Shown here: in pieces, positions 46,225 through 55,507 of the stretch
How the letters are laid out: every line of letters starts with the position of its first letter
Position numbering within the stretch: position 1 is the first letter of the stretch
DNA from: Leucobacter viscericola
Lineage (GTDB): Bacteria; Actinomycetota; Actinomycetes; Actinomycetales; Microbacteriaceae
DNA: 64,000 nt
Direction of reading: 5' to 3'
NCBI RefSeq assembly: GCF_011299575.1
Contig: NZ_CP049863.1
Coordinates: forward strand, 1,178,001-1,242,000
Notes under the pieces: generated by a model
Told to the model about the DNA's origin: nothing
What the model saw: only the letters and a program-made list of their open reading frames with translations
Database searches by the model: none
Position numbers and translations under genes: made by a program

Positions 46225-46959
46225 ATGGACATCTTTGCTTGGCTCACAGATCCGGCGCACTGGTCGGGACCGGGATCGATCCCGTTTCAGACGCTCATGC
46301 ACCTGGTGTACTCGGCCATCACGCTCGTCATTGCCATACTCATAGCGGTGCCGCTCGGCATGTATGTTGGCCATACCGGCAAGGGCGAGAGCCTCATCAT
46401 GGGGTCGGTCAACGCGATGCGCGCGCTCCCCACACTCGGCCTGTTGATCTTGCTCGTGCTGCTGCTCGCGCCCAAGATCAGCAACAGCCTCGCGTTTGTC
46501 ATTCCGTCTCTTGTCGTGTTGGTGCTGCTCGCGGTTCCTCCGATTCTCAGTGGGGTCGCGAGCGGGATCCGCGCGATCGACCGCTCGGTCATCGACGCAG
46601 CCAGGGGCATGGGCTACTCAACGAGCGAAATCATCTGGAAGATCGAGATGCCCTGCGCGCTTCCCCTCGCGCTCTCCGGTGTTCGCGGTGCGACCCTGCA
46701 GGTTGTATCCACGGCCACGGTCGCAGCGTACGTCTCGCTCGACGGTCTCGGGCGGTTCATTATCGATGGGCGCGCAGCCAACGACTACGCCGAGATGGCA
46801 AGCGGCGCGATCCTGCTCGCGGCGCTGGCGATCCTCTTAGAGCTCTCGTTCTCAGTCATCGGTAAGTTCTTCATCTCTCCCGGGCTCACACGCAAACAGA
46901 AACGACCAACAGCGGCGGTTCAGTTCGAGTCGGCGACGACGGCGATTCAGGTTGTCTAA
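46225..46959 (+). CDS. Quaternary-amine ABC importer permease 2 (OpuCD type)
   Basis: A 244-residue permease, paralogous to the preceding one. N-terminal HLVYSAITLVIAILIAVPLG, coupling loop DAARGMGYSTSEIIWKIEMP. Its C-terminal tail is longer and hydrophilic (about 30 residues). Together the two permeases would form the transmembrane heterodimer. Confidence 0.88.
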   Translation: MDIFAWLTDPAHWSGPGSIPFQTLMHLVYSAITLVIAILIAVPLGMYVGHTGKGESLIMGSVNAMRALPTLGLLILLVLLLAPKISNSLAFVIPSLVVLVLLAVPPILSGVASGIRAIDRSVIDAARGMGYSTSEIIWKIEMPCALPLALSGVRGATLQVVSTATVAAYVSLDGLGRFIIDGRAANDYAEMASGAILLAALAILLELSFSVIGKFFISPGLTRKQKRPTAAVQFESATTAIQVV

Positions 46960-46990
46960 CCATCCCTCCCCTCACATACAAGGAAACAGC

Positions 46991-47902
46991 ATGAACACTT
47001 TGAAGAAGAGAACCCTCACCACCATCGCCGTGGTCTCGGCCGCGCTGATGCTGACGTCGTGCAGCGGCAGCGATCCAATGGCGACGAGCGGTGGCGGCTC
47101 AGCAAACGGCGACACCGTTGTCGTCGGCTCAGCAGATTTCGCAGAGAGCCAGCTGATCGCCACGATCTACTCACACGCGCTGCAGAACGCCGGTATCAAG
47201 GTCGAAGAAAAACTCAACATTGGCAGCCGCGAGGTATACATGGAGGCACTGCGCGATGGCTCCATCAGCCTGCTCCCCGAGTACAACGGGTACCTGCTGG
47301 GCGAACTTGACGCAGACGCTGACGCCTCAGACCGATCCACCATCGACTCTCAACTCGAAAAGCTGCTCTCCCCCGAGGGCATTGAGGTGCTTGACGCCTC
47401 CAAGGCAGAAAACACCGACGTTCTGGTCGTGGACCAAAAGGTTGCGAAGCAGCACAAGCTGGTGAACATTTCAGACCTCAAACCAGTTGCGGGCGAGCTG
47501 GTGCTCGCGGGGCCTGCCGAGTGGAAGTCGCGTTACGTCGGACTTCCCGGGCTCGAAAAGGAGTACGGCCTCTCGTTCAAGGAGTTCAAGGTGCTCGACG
47601 CCGGCGGCCCGCTCACGCTCTCGGCGCTGCAGAACGGGCAAGCTCAGGTTGGCGATCTGTTCAGCACCGACCCCGCGATCGAGAAGTCAAAGTTCGTCAC
47701 ACTTGTCGACGACAAGGGCCTGTTTTTGCCCGCGAACATTCTTCCGGTCATTCGCAAGGACTCCGCGAACAAAGAGGTCGTCAAAACGCTCAATGAGGTT
47801 TCGGCTTCGCTCACAACCGAAGACCTGATGCACATGAATGGCCGCATTGCAGCGGGAGACGATTTCGGCGCGATCGCCGACGAGTGGCTTAAGAAGAACT
47901 AG
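46991..47902 (+). CDS. Quaternary-amine ABC importer binding lipoprotein (OpuCC/OpuAC type)
   Basis: A 303-residue solute-binding lipoprotein; lipobox LTSC (Cys23). The mature part shows VVVGSADFAESQLIATIYSH, GSREVYMEALRDGSISLLPE and YNGYLLGEL, the usual OpuAC pattern. AGGAAACAGC precedes the ATG at 46991, so the in-frame start at 46952 is not used. Aromatic-cage residues cannot be assigned with certainty. Last gene of the importer operon, followed by repeats and a long hairpin. Confidence 0.87.
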   Translation: MNTLKKRTLTTIAVVSAALMLTSCSGSDPMATSGGGSANGDTVVVGSADFAESQLIATIYSHALQNAGIKVEEKLNIGSREVYMEALRDGSISLLPEYNGYLLGELDADADASDRSTIDSQLEKLLSPEGIEVLDASKAENTDVLVVDQKVAKQHKLVNISDLKPVAGELVLAGPAEWKSRYVGLPGLEKEYGLSFKEFKVLDAGGPLTLSALQNGQAQVGDLFSTDPAIEKSKFVTLVDDKGLFLPANILPVIRKDSANKEVVKTLNEVSASLTTEDLMHMNGRIAAGDDFGAIADEWLKKN

Positions 47903-47917
47903 CGGTTCCCCGCCCCG

Positions 47918-47941
47918 CCCCGCTCCCGCTCCCGCTCCCGC
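47918..47941. repeat. CCCGCT tandem hexamer
   Basis: About four copies of CCCGCT directly after the binding-protein gene. Simple tandem repeat next to the hairpin at 47946. Confidence 0.7.
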
Positions 47942-47945
47942 TGAG

Positions 47946-48005
47946 AAGCCATGAACTCGTCGAGAGGCCATCGTGCGTGATGGCTTCTCGACGAGTTCAT
48001 GGCTT
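47946..48005. terminator. Long bidirectional hairpin between convergent genes
   Basis: A 20-base perfect arm (47946-47965) pairs with 47986-48005. After one mismatch, GCCATC/GATGGC continues the stem to a six-base loop. It lies between the importer and LOG gene stops, which it can serve in both directions. Confidence 0.75.
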
Positions 48006-48031
48006 TTCGAGGCGAGGGAGGGTGGGCGCCA

Positions 48032-49066
48032 CTACCCAAACTGGTTGATCGCGCGGATGAGGCGGTGCAGTTCGCCGACCGCCCTGGGGCGCGGAGTGAG
48101 GATGATGCGCGGGAGGCCCAGCAAATCGCGCTCGTCGTGCTCCACCTCAAGCGGCTCGGTTCGTTCGATGCCACCATCAAGGCACAGGCCTGAGAAGTGT
48201 TCATTCAAACTAGCCATTTCTGCGTCATTCAGTTCTCTGTGCAACCGAAGGATCAGGCGATCCCCCGCCCAGCGCAGCGAGTCATAGTTGCGCCAGAAGC
48301 CGGTGATCTCGGCGATGGCCTCCTCAACCGAATCGGTGATGAGCACACGGTCAAGATCGTCGATGGAGATCATGCCGGTTCCGGCCATTTCTTTCATTGC
48401 AAACTGCGCGAAGCCCCGCCAGAAGCTCCCGCCGGGCCGATCAAGCAGCACAATTGGGACAGGGATCATCTTGCCGGTCTGCTGCAGCGTCAGCAGTTCC
48501 AGGGTCTCGTCCAGTGTGCCAAAGCCGCCGGGCAGGCAGACGAACCCACTCGACTCTTTCACCAGCATCAGCTTGCGGGTGAAGAAGTACTTCATCGAAA
48601 CAAGGCGATCCTTCTCGGCCACGGTCGCGTTGGGGTGCTCCTCAAATGGCAGCCGGATCGACACACCAAGTGAGTGCTCAGAACCCGCGCCGGTGGCGGC
48701 AGCCTCCATGATGCCAGGGCCGGCCCCGGTCACCACAAACCAGCCCTGGTCGGCGAGCCCCCGCGCGGTTGCCTCAGCGCTCAGCCACAACGGGTCGTTG
48801 GAGTGCGTGCGCGCCGATCCGAATATGGAGACCTTGGGCACGCCGTGGTGCGGCGCAAACAGCCGAAAAGCCGCACGCATCTCTTCGATCGCGGCCGAAG
48901 TGATCTTGAGATCGAGTCGACCAGCGTCATCTTGGCCAAGCCCGATTCCCGCCGCCAGAATGCGCCGGATCAGGCCGCGCTGCTCCGTGATGCCAGCCTC
49001 GGTCATTAGTGAGGTGATGGCCTCGTTCAGCTCTTCAGTCAGGGTTTCGTTCGTCAGCTTCTCCAC
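48032..49066 (-). CDS. LOG family protein (cytokinin riboside 5'-monophosphate phosphoribohydrolase-like)
   Basis: A 344-residue Rossmann-fold protein. SIFGSARTHSNDPLW, VVTGAGPGIMEAAATGAG, and the LOG signature PGGFGTLDETLELLTLQQTGK (around residues 190-210) are clear. It is longer than the common LOG proteins (about 190), with N- and C-terminal extensions typical of the larger group. These enzymes hydrolyse nucleoside monophosphates to base and ribose phosphate. GTG start with TAGACT six bases upstream (leaderless candidate). It follows sdaA by 36 bases. Confidence 0.82.
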   Translation of the reverse strand: MEKLTNETLTEELNEAITSLMTEAGITEQRGLIRRILAAGIGLGQDDAGRLDLKITSAAIEEMRAAFRLFAPHHGVPKVSIFGSARTHSNDPLWLSAEATARGLADQGWFVVTGAGPGIMEAAATGAGSEHSLGVSIRLPFEEHPNATVAEKDRLVSMKYFFTRKLMLVKESSGFVCLPGGFGTLDETLELLTLQQTGKMIPVPIVLLDRPGGSFWRGFAQFAMKEMAGTGMISIDDLDRVLITDSVEEAIAEITGFWRNYDSLRWAGDRLILRLHRELNDAEMASLNEHFSGLCLDGGIERTEPLEVEHDERDLLGLPRIILTPRPRAVGELHRLIRAINQFG

Positions 49067-49102
49067 GCTCTCAGTCTAGGCAAGCGATCGCGCCACACCC
49101 CG

Positions 49103-50509
49103 CTAACACTCCACGACGTTCACCGCGAGTCCACCCCGCGCGGTCTCCTTGTACATGTCACTCATGTCGCGCCCGGTTTCGCGCATGGTCACGATCGCCT
49201 GATCAAGGCTGACGTGATGCGTGCCGTCACCCATGAGCGCCATCTTGGCGGCGTTGATCGCCTTCGAAGCGGCAATTGCGTTCCGTTCAATGCACGGGAT
49301 CTGCACGAGCCCTCCCACCGGGTCGCAGGTGAGCCCGAGGTTGTGCTCCATCGCGATCTCGGCCGCGTTCTCGACCTGCGCGGGAGTCCCACCGAGTGCG
49401 TGGGCGAGCCCCGCGGCGGCCATAGACGAGGCCGATCCCACCTCTCCCTGGCAACCGACCTCGGCTCCGGAGATCGAGGCCTGCTCCTTGTACAGCACCC
49501 CGATGGCAGCCGCGGTGAGCAAAAAGTCGGCAACAACTCGCGCCTTGCCTCCCTCGGCAAAGGGCACGTAGTGCGTCGCGTAAAACAGCACGGCCGGAAT
49601 GATCCCCGCGGCTCCGTTCGTGGGAGCCGTCACCACGCGCCCGCCCGAAGCGTTCTCCTCGTTGACGGCGAGCGCCACGAGGTTCGCCCACTCCTGCCAG
49701 AATCGCGGATCTCGATCCGGATCCTGCTCCCGCAACCGTCGATGCCACTCGGGCGCGCGACGCCGCACGTTCAGCCCTCCAGGCAGCACCCCGGTTCGCA
49801 GCAGCGCGTTGTCCTTGCACTGCTCCATCACGTCCCAGATGTGAGCCAGCCCCGCACGCACCTCATTTTCGCTGCGCACCACCAACTCGTTCGCGAGCAT
49901 GATCTCGGCGATCGACAGCCCACTCCCCTCAGCGTGCGACAGCAACTCGGCACCCGTGGTGAACGGGTACGGCTGCTCGGCGTTGCGCGAAGCGAGCTCC
50001 GTTTCGGCCTCGGTTTCTTCGCCCTCCCGGATCACAAACCCGCCGCCGACCGAGAAGTACGTCTGCTCGTCGAGAACCTCGCCCGCCGCATCACTCACGC
50101 GAAATCGCATACCGTTTGTGTGCCGCGGCAACACGGTGAGCGGGCGAAGCACCAGGTCGTTCATGCCAAAGGTGATTTCGGGGGCAGGATCCCCGGCAGC
50201 CAGCTGAGCCCCCAGCCGCAGGGTGCCTTCCGCTTCAATTCGAGCGGTTGCGCTCTCAACTTCCTCCGGCAGAATCAGCGCGGGATCAAACCCCTCGAGC
50301 CCAAGCAATACCGCAGGAAACGTGCCGTGCCCCTGCCCCGTCGCCGCGAGCGATCCGTAGAGGTCGACCTCGAGCGCGGCGGCCAAGCCCAGCTTGCCCG
50401 CACGCTGCAGCTCCGCGACAAACCGCTGGGCCGCACGCATCGGCCCCACCGTGTGGGAGCTGGAAGGACCGATCCCCACACTGAATAGGTCAAACGTGCT
50501 GATTGCCAC
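49103..50509 (-). CDS. sdaA: L-serine ammonia-lyase (iron-sulfur type, single chain)
   Basis: A 468-residue serine dehydratase converting L-serine to pyruvate and ammonia. Beta domain start [18 protein letters not shown]; alpha domain with [13 protein letters not shown] and the 4Fe-4S cysteines in [19 protein letters not shown] and IPCIERNA. Begins 24 bases after gcvH on the same strand, so it probably belongs to the riboswitch-controlled operon. Glycine cleavage plus serine hydroxymethyltransferase makes serine, which this enzyme removes. Confidence 0.93.
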   Translation of the reverse strand: MAISTFDLFSVGIGPSSSHTVGPMRAAQRFVAELQRAGKLGLAAALEVDLYGSLAATGQGHGTFPAVLLGLEGFDPALILPEEVESATARIEAEGTLRLGAQLAAGDPAPEITFGMNDLVLRPLTVLPRHTNGMRFRVSDAAGEVLDEQTYFSVGGGFVIREGEETEAETELASRNAEQPYPFTTGAELLSHAEGSGLSIAEIMLANELVVRSENEVRAGLAHIWDVMEQCKDNALLRTGVLPGGLNVRRRAPEWHRRLREQDPDRDPRFWQEWANLVALAVNEENASGGRVVTAPTNGAAGIIPAVLFYATHYVPFAEGGKARVVADFLLTAAAIGVLYKEQASISGAEVGCQGEVGSASSMAAAGLAHALGGTPAQVENAAEIAMEHNLGLTCDPVGGLVQIPCIERNAIAASKAINAAKMALMGDGTHHVSLDQAIVTMRETGRDMSDMYKETARGGLAVNVVEC

Positions 50510-50533
50510 AGCGCTTCACCGCCCTATCTTGGT

Positions 50534-50914
50534 CTACGAAACCTCGGCGTCGTTCGCCGCGGCATATTCCTCTGGCGTCTGCAGCGGACCCAGCTCGGTA
50601 ACGGCGACTTTGAACAGCCAGCCGGTGCCGTAGGGCTCCGCGTTGATCATCGCCGGGTCAGCGACGGCCGCGTCGTTCACCTCGATAACCTCACCCGTTG
50701 CGGGCGAATACAGCTCTGAGGTCGACTTGGTCGACTCGATCTCGCCGCAGACCTCGCCCGCGGTGACAGTGGCGCCAACCTCGGGCAGTTCGACGTAGAC
50801 GACCTCACCAAGCGCGTCGACCGCGACCTCCGAGACACCCACCACGGCGGGGCTCTCGTCGTTGATCCACTCGTGCTCGACGGAGTACTTCAGTCCGCTG
50901 CGTACCGTGCTCAT
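50534..50914 (-). CDS. gcvH: Glycine cleavage system H protein
   Basis: A 126-residue lipoyl carrier. The lipoylated Lys63 lies in GEIESTKSTSELYSP, and the lead-in SVEHEWI and C-terminal EPYGTGWLFKV are standard. It shuttles the aminomethyl group between GcvP and GcvT. Third gene of the operon. Confidence 0.95.
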   Translation of the reverse strand: MSTVRSGLKYSVEHEWINDESPAVVGVSEVAVDALGEVVYVELPEVGATVTAGEVCGEIESTKSTSELYSPATGEVIEVNDAAVADPAMINAEPYGTGWLFKVAVTELGPLQTPEEYAAANDAEVS

Positions 50915-50976
50915 GTGTTGCTCTTTTCTGTGTGGTTTGGGTTGATGAAGAAGGGGTGAGGATCGGCGCGGCGTTG

Positions 50977-52109
50977 TTACGCCGACCGCGTGTAGAACGG
51001 CAGTGTGACGACCTCAAAGGGCTGCGGCTTACCGCGCAGATCGACGTCGAGTGCGGTGCCCGGCTCCGCGAACTCGGGCTTTACATAGGCGAGCGCGATC
51101 GGATACTCAAGGGTCGGGCTCAGCAGGCCGCTCGTAATCTCGCCAACGACCTCGTCGCCCGAGACCACCGCGTAACCCCCGCGGCCGGCGCGCCGCCCGG
51201 AGCCGCGCAGCCCCACGAGTACCCGCTCGGGCCCGGCCTCTTGCACGGCTTCCAGCGCCGCGCGCCCCACAAACTGCTCGGGCTTTTTGAACGAGACCAC
51301 TCCCCGAGACCAGCCTCAAACGGGTTGATCGTGAGGTTAAGTTCGTTGCCGTACAGCGGCATGCCTGCCTCAAGCCGCAGGGAGTCCCGCGTCGCGAGTC
51401 CCGCTGGGATCAGCCCAATCGGCTCACCAGCCGAGAGCAACGCTTGCCACAGCTCGACGGCCCGCGCGTTCGGCACGTACAGCTCGAAGCCGTCTTCGCC
51501 CGTGTAACCAGTGCGGGCGAGCAGCACGTCAATGCCAGCAACGTTGGCGTCTTCGGCGGAGTAGTACTTCATGTCGAGGGCAGTCTGCTGCTCAGCCGCA
51601 ATGAGCCCCCGCAGGATCACCACCGCGTTCGACCCCTGCACCGCGATCAGGCTGGTCTCGGCAGAGACATCGCGCACCTCCACGTCAAAACCGGCAGCTC
51701 GTTCGACAAGCGCCGCCGCCACAACCAAAGCGTTGCCCGCGTTAGGCACAACCAAGAACTTGTCGTCGGCACGTCGATAGCAGATGAGATCGTCGATGAT
51801 GCCGCCGTCCTCGGCGCAGAGCAGCGAGTACTTCGCTCGCCCAACCGCGACCACGGCAAAGTTTCCCACAAGCGCGGTGTTCATAAACGCCACGGCGTCG
51901 GGGCCCTCGACCCACACCTCGCCCATGTGCGAGAGATCGAACAGGCCAGCAGCCTCGCGCACGGCGCGGTGCTCGGCGAGCTCCGAACCGTAACGCAGGG
52001 GCATGTCCCAGCCACCAAAGTCGGTGAAGTGCGCGTCGAGCTTCTGGTGCTCGGCGTGCAACGCAGTGGTCTTCAACGTGGCGGTCGCTGGTGAAGTCGA
52101 GTCAGTCAT
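50977..52109 (-). pseudogene. gcvT: Aminomethyltransferase GcvT, frame interrupted near 51300
   Basis: The T protein of glycine cleavage moves the methylene group to tetrahydrofolate. The frame from 52109 is normal up to NPFEAGLG (about residue 270), then scrambles and would stop at 51120. The correct C-terminus (VSFKKPEQFVGRAAL ... DVDLRGKPQPFEV) continues in another frame from about 51300 to a TAA at 50977. One missing base beside the CCCC at 51302-51305 explains it. Upstream parts are intact: DFGGWDMPLRY, FDLSHMGEV, RTGYTGEDGFELY. Start overlaps the gcvP stop (ATGA). Either a sequence error or a real recent mutation; if real, the folate-domain tail is lost. Confidence 0.88.
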
Positions 52110-54964
52110 GATGCGGTCCCTTCAAAAGCCTCTGGCGGTGGGCACGAACACACGAGGTTGCGGTCGCCGTGCGCGTTGTCGATCCTGCCCACCGGCGGAA
52201 AATACTTGTCAGCGCGCAGCCGCGCCACTGGGTACGCGGCCTGCTCGCGCGAGTAAGCACGATCCCAGTCGTTCGCGGTGACCGCAGCGGCGGTGTGCGG
52301 TGCGTTCCGCAGCGGCGAGGCCTCAAGCGTGAGGTCGCCCGCGATCACCTGATCGATTTCGGCGCGGATCGTGCGCATCGCCTCGATAAACCGCTCGATC
52401 TCGCCGAGATCCTCCGATTCCGTAGGTTCCACCATCAGCGTGCCCGGCACCGGGAACGCGAGCGTCGGCGCATGGAATCCGAAGTCGATGAGGCGCTTCG
52501 CGACGTCCTCGGCGGTCACCCCCGACTGGGCGGTGAGCTCCCGCAGATCGAGGATGCACTCGTGAGCGACGAGTCCGTGGTTGCCGGTGAACAGCACGGG
52601 GAACACGTCCGTGAGTCGGGAGGCAATGTAGTTCGCGTTCAGCAGCGCGGTCTCGGTCGCCTGCGTCAGCCCCGCGCCGCCCATCATCGCGATGTACGCG
52701 TACGAGATCGGCAGCACTCCCGCCGAGCCGAAGAGCGTCGCCACAACGGGGGCGCCGCCCGCCTGTTCGGCGACTGTCGGGTCAGACGGCAGGAACGGCA
52801 GCAGGTGCTCGGCCACACCGATCGGCCCGACACCCGGCCCGCCACCACCGTGCGGGATCGCAAACGTCTTGTGCAGGTTGAGGTGAGACACGTCGCCACC
52901 GAAGCGTCCGGGCTGCGCGAGCCCCACCAGCGCGTTCATGTTGGCGCCGTCAATGTAGACCTGCCCGCCCGCGGCGTGCACCAGTTCGCAGACATCACGC
53001 ACGTCAGCGTCGTACACCCCGTAGGTCGAGGGGTAGGTAATCATGATCGCAGCGAGCGCGTCGCGGTTCGCCTCGATCTTTTCGGTGAGGTCTGCGATGT
53101 CGATCAGGCCGGTCTCCGTGTTCTTCACGACAACCACCCGCATGCCTGCGAGTACCGCCGAGGCGGCGTTGGTGCCGTGGGCGGAAGCCGGGATCAGGCA
53201 GACGTCGCGCCCCGCATCGCCGTTTGCGAGGTGGTACCCGCGAATCGCGTGCAGCCCGGCGTACTCACCCTGGGCGCCCGAGTTGGGCTGCACCGAAACT
53301 CCGGCGTACCCCGTGATCTCAACGAGCCAAGCTTCGAGCTCGGCAATCAGCTCGCGCCACCCCGCGCTCTGCTCGGCCGGCACGTAGGGGTGGATCCCCG
53401 CAAACTCCGGCCACGAGATCGACTCCATCTCGGCTGCGGAGTTGAGTTTCATGGTGCAGGATCCGAGCGGGATCATCGTGCGGTCCAGCGCGAGATCACG
53501 ATCCGCGAGTCTGCGCAGGTAGCGCATCATCTGCGTCTCGGAGCGGATCGAGTGGAAGATCGGGTGGGTCAGGTAGTCACTCGTGCGCACGAGCGCGGGG
53601 TCGAAGCCGTAGTCGCCGGGGGTTGCGCGCACAGTGACCGTCACCCCAAACGCCTCAGCGACCGCGTCGATGTGTGCGTCGGTGGTGGTCTCGTCGGTCG
53701 AGATGCCAACGGTGTCCGCGTCGACGCGACGCAGGTTGATCCCCGAAGCCGCCGCGCGTGCGATGATCTCGTCTGCGCGACCGGGCACCGTTGCGAGCAC
53801 GGTGTCGAAAAAGGAGCCGGAGGCGAGCGGGATCCCCGCCGCGCTGAGTGCGTCAGCCAGTGTGCGGGCGTGCGCGTGGGCCCGCTCGGCGATCCCCTTC
53901 AGCCCGTCTGCACCGTGGTAAACGGCGTACATCGAGGCGGTGATCGCGAGCAGCGCCTGCGCGGTGCAGATGTTACTCGTCGCGCGCTCACGGCGGATGT
54001 GCTGCTCGCGGGTCTGCAGTGCGAGGCGGTACGCGGGGGCACCGGCTGAGTCTTTCGAGACGCCGACCAGTCGCCCTGGCAGCGAGCGCTCGAGCCCCTC
54101 GCGAATCGCGAGATATGCCGCGTGCGGCCCGCCAAAGAAGAGCGGCACTCCGAATCGCTGCGTGTTGCCGACCGCCACATCAGCACCCTGCTCGCCGGGA
54201 GGCGTGATGAGTGTGAGAGCGAGCAGATCCGCGACCACGGTCACCATGGCGCCGCGATCCTTCGCCGCCGCAATCACCGCGGCGTGATCCACCACCGCAC
54301 CATCGTTGCCGGGCTGCTGCAGCACAATTCCGCTGATGTCTCCGTCGGGCAACCCCTGGGTGAGGTCCGCGACCTCAACCTCGATACCCAGCGCCTCAGC
54401 CCGGCCGAGCACAACCGCGATGGTCTGCGGAAAGAGGTTCGCGTCGAGCACCGTCTTCGCCGTCGCGGGTGCTTTTTTGTTCGCCCGCCGCATGAGCAGC
54501 ACGGCCTCGGCGGTCGCGGAGGATTCGTCGAGCATCGAGGCGTTGGCAATCTTGAGCCCGGTGAGGTCGGAAACCATCGTTTGGAAGTTCAGCAGTGCTT
54601 CGAGGCGGCCCTGCGAGATCTCGGGCTGGTAGGGCGTGTAGGCCGTGTACCAGGCCGGGCTCTCTAGCACGTTGCGCCGAATCACGGGCGGTGTGTGGGT
54701 GTCGTAGAAGCCCTGGCCGATCATCTGGGTGTGCACGGTATTGCGATCCGCGAACCCACGAAGCCGGGCGAGGATCTGCTCTTCACTCAGCCCATCGTCG
54801 AGTTGGAGCGCGTCGTCGCGCCGGATCGATCCCGGCACTGCCGCATCAACGAGCTCTTCGAGGCTGCCGTAGCCGAGCCGAGCCAGCATGGTGGCGGTGT
54901 CGTTCACCTCGGTGACGCCGATGTGTCGATCGGCGAAGGTGCGAGTGGTGGGCGTGATGCTCAA
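52106..54964 (-). CDS. gcvP: Glycine dehydrogenase (decarboxylating), GcvP
   Basis: A 952-residue P protein, fused N and C halves. It decarboxylates glycine with PLP and passes the aminomethyl group to GcvH. The PLP Lys is in [18 protein letters not shown] (around 699). The N half has [26 protein letters not shown] and [14 protein letters not shown]; the C half has GSCTMKLN and [12 protein letters not shown]. First gene of the operon, directly downstream of a tandem glycine riboswitch on the same strand. Confidence 0.96.
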   Translation of the reverse strand: MSITPTTRTFADRHIGVTEVNDTATMLARLGYGSLEELVDAAVPGSIRRDDALQLDDGLSEEQILARLRGFADRNTVHTQMIGQGFYDTHTPPVIRRNVLESPAWYTAYTPYQPEISQGRLEALLNFQTMVSDLTGLKIANASMLDESSATAEAVLLMRRANKKAPATAKTVLDANLFPQTIAVVLGRAEALGIEVEVADLTQGLPDGDISGIVLQQPGNDGAVVDHAAVIAAAKDRGAMVTVVADLLALTLITPPGEQGADVAVGNTQRFGVPLFFGGPHAAYLAIREGLERSLPGRLVGVSKDSAGAPAYRLALQTREQHIRRERATSNICTAQALLAITASMYAVYHGADGLKGIAERAHAHARTLADALSAAGIPLASGSFFDTVLATVPGRADEIIARAAASGINLRRVDADTVGISTDETTTDAHIDAVAEAFGVTVTVRATPGDYGFDPALVRTSDYLTHPIFHSIRSETQMMRYLRRLADRDLALDRTMIPLGSCTMKLNSAAEMESISWPEFAGIHPYVPAEQSAGWRELIAELEAWLVEITGYAGVSVQPNSGAQGEYAGLHAIRGYHLANGDAGRDVCLIPASAHGTNAASAVLAGMRVVVVKNTETGLIDIADLTEKIEANRDALAAIMITYPSTYGVYDADVRDVCELVHAAGGQVYIDGANMNALVGLAQPGRFGGDVSHLNLHKTFAIPHGGGGPGVGPIGVAEHLLPFLPSDPTVAEQAGGAPVVATLFGSAGVLPISYAYIAMMGGAGLTQATETALLNANYIASRLTDVFPVLFTGNHGLVAHECILDLRELTAQSGVTAEDVAKRLIDFGFHAPTLAFPVPGTLMVEPTESEDLGEIERFIEAMRTIRAEIDQVIAGDLTLEASPLRNAPHTAAAVTANDWDRAYSREQAAYPVARLRADKYFPPVGRIDNAHGDRNLVCSCPPPEAFEGTAS

Positions 54965-55013
54965 AGGATCTCCAGTGGTAGCGTCGCGCGGGCGCGACTG
55001 ATGGTGATCCTCC

Positions 55014-55210
55014 CCACTCTGTTGGGAACCTGAGAGATTCGAAAGCTTCGATGTTGTTCGGAGCTTCCTTGCACCGTCGGTGAGCCAGCGTCACGGATGA
55101 CGCAAGCTACTTTCCAGAGTTGCCTTGCCATAGCGGTACGGGTGCCTGAGAGATTCCCGGGGAGGTGTTGCTCCTTCGGCGCCGGGTACAAGCCCCGGAC
55201 TCTCCCGCCA
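55014..55210 (-). promoter_or_regulatory. Tandem glycine riboswitch
   Basis: On the minus strand two glycine aptamers can be read. The first (about 55210-55140) has GCGGGAGAGTCC, GCGCCGAAGGAGCAA and CTCTCAGGCACC. The second (about 55119-55014) has CTCTGGAAAG, ACGGTGCAAGGAAGC and CTCTCAGGTTCCC. A short linker joins them. They precede gcvP by about 50 bases and should switch the operon on with glycine. Confidence 0.93.
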
Positions 55211-55312
55211 CAGCTCAGCGGCCTATATTCAAGAGTGCTGCCAGCCTATACCAGCCCGAAGGTCAACAGAATCCACGTATCGTTCGACTCCACCAAACTC
55301 AGGACACAATTT

Positions 55313-55464
55313 GCCGAGCCTGCCGCTCATGGCTGAGCCTGCACCTCACCTCCGAGCCCGCACCCCGTAGCCGAGCCGGCAGCTCACGGCCGAGCTTGCA
55401 GTTCCTAACCGCAGGTTCGGCGGTGAAGCGCAGGCTCGGCGGTGAAGTGTAGACTCGAGGCTGC
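55313..55464. repeat. Eight-unit 19-base repeat array with strand inversion
   Basis: Five head-to-tail units of 19 bases (55313-55407, consensus GCCGAGCCTGCAGCTCACG) are followed, in register, by three units in inverted orientation (55408-55464, containing GCAGGCTCGGCGGTGA). The array is non-coding and fills most of the gap between the riboswitch promoter and the ispG stop; it could fold into one long stem. Confidence 0.8.
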
Positions 55465-55484
55465 AAGGCCGACTCAGCCTTGCA
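55462..55484 (-). terminator. Hairpin downstream of ispG
   Basis: TGCAAGGC and GCCTTGCA form an eight-base stem with a seven-base loop, 24 bases after the ispG stop. A second palindrome, CCGTAG-AG-CTACGG, covers the stop codon itself. No T run, so termination strength is uncertain. Confidence 0.45.
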
Positions 55485-55507
55485 AGAATCGATCAGGCCC
55501 CGTAGAG

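Noticed and set aside
52169..54049. 626-codon plus-strand open frame opposite gcvP
   Set aside because: Antisense shadow of a high-GC gene; no domain-like sequence and gcvP is unmistakable.
55313..55464. Possible CRISPR array
   Set aside because: Units are 19 bases with no separate spacers, they reverse orientation, and no cas genes are present.
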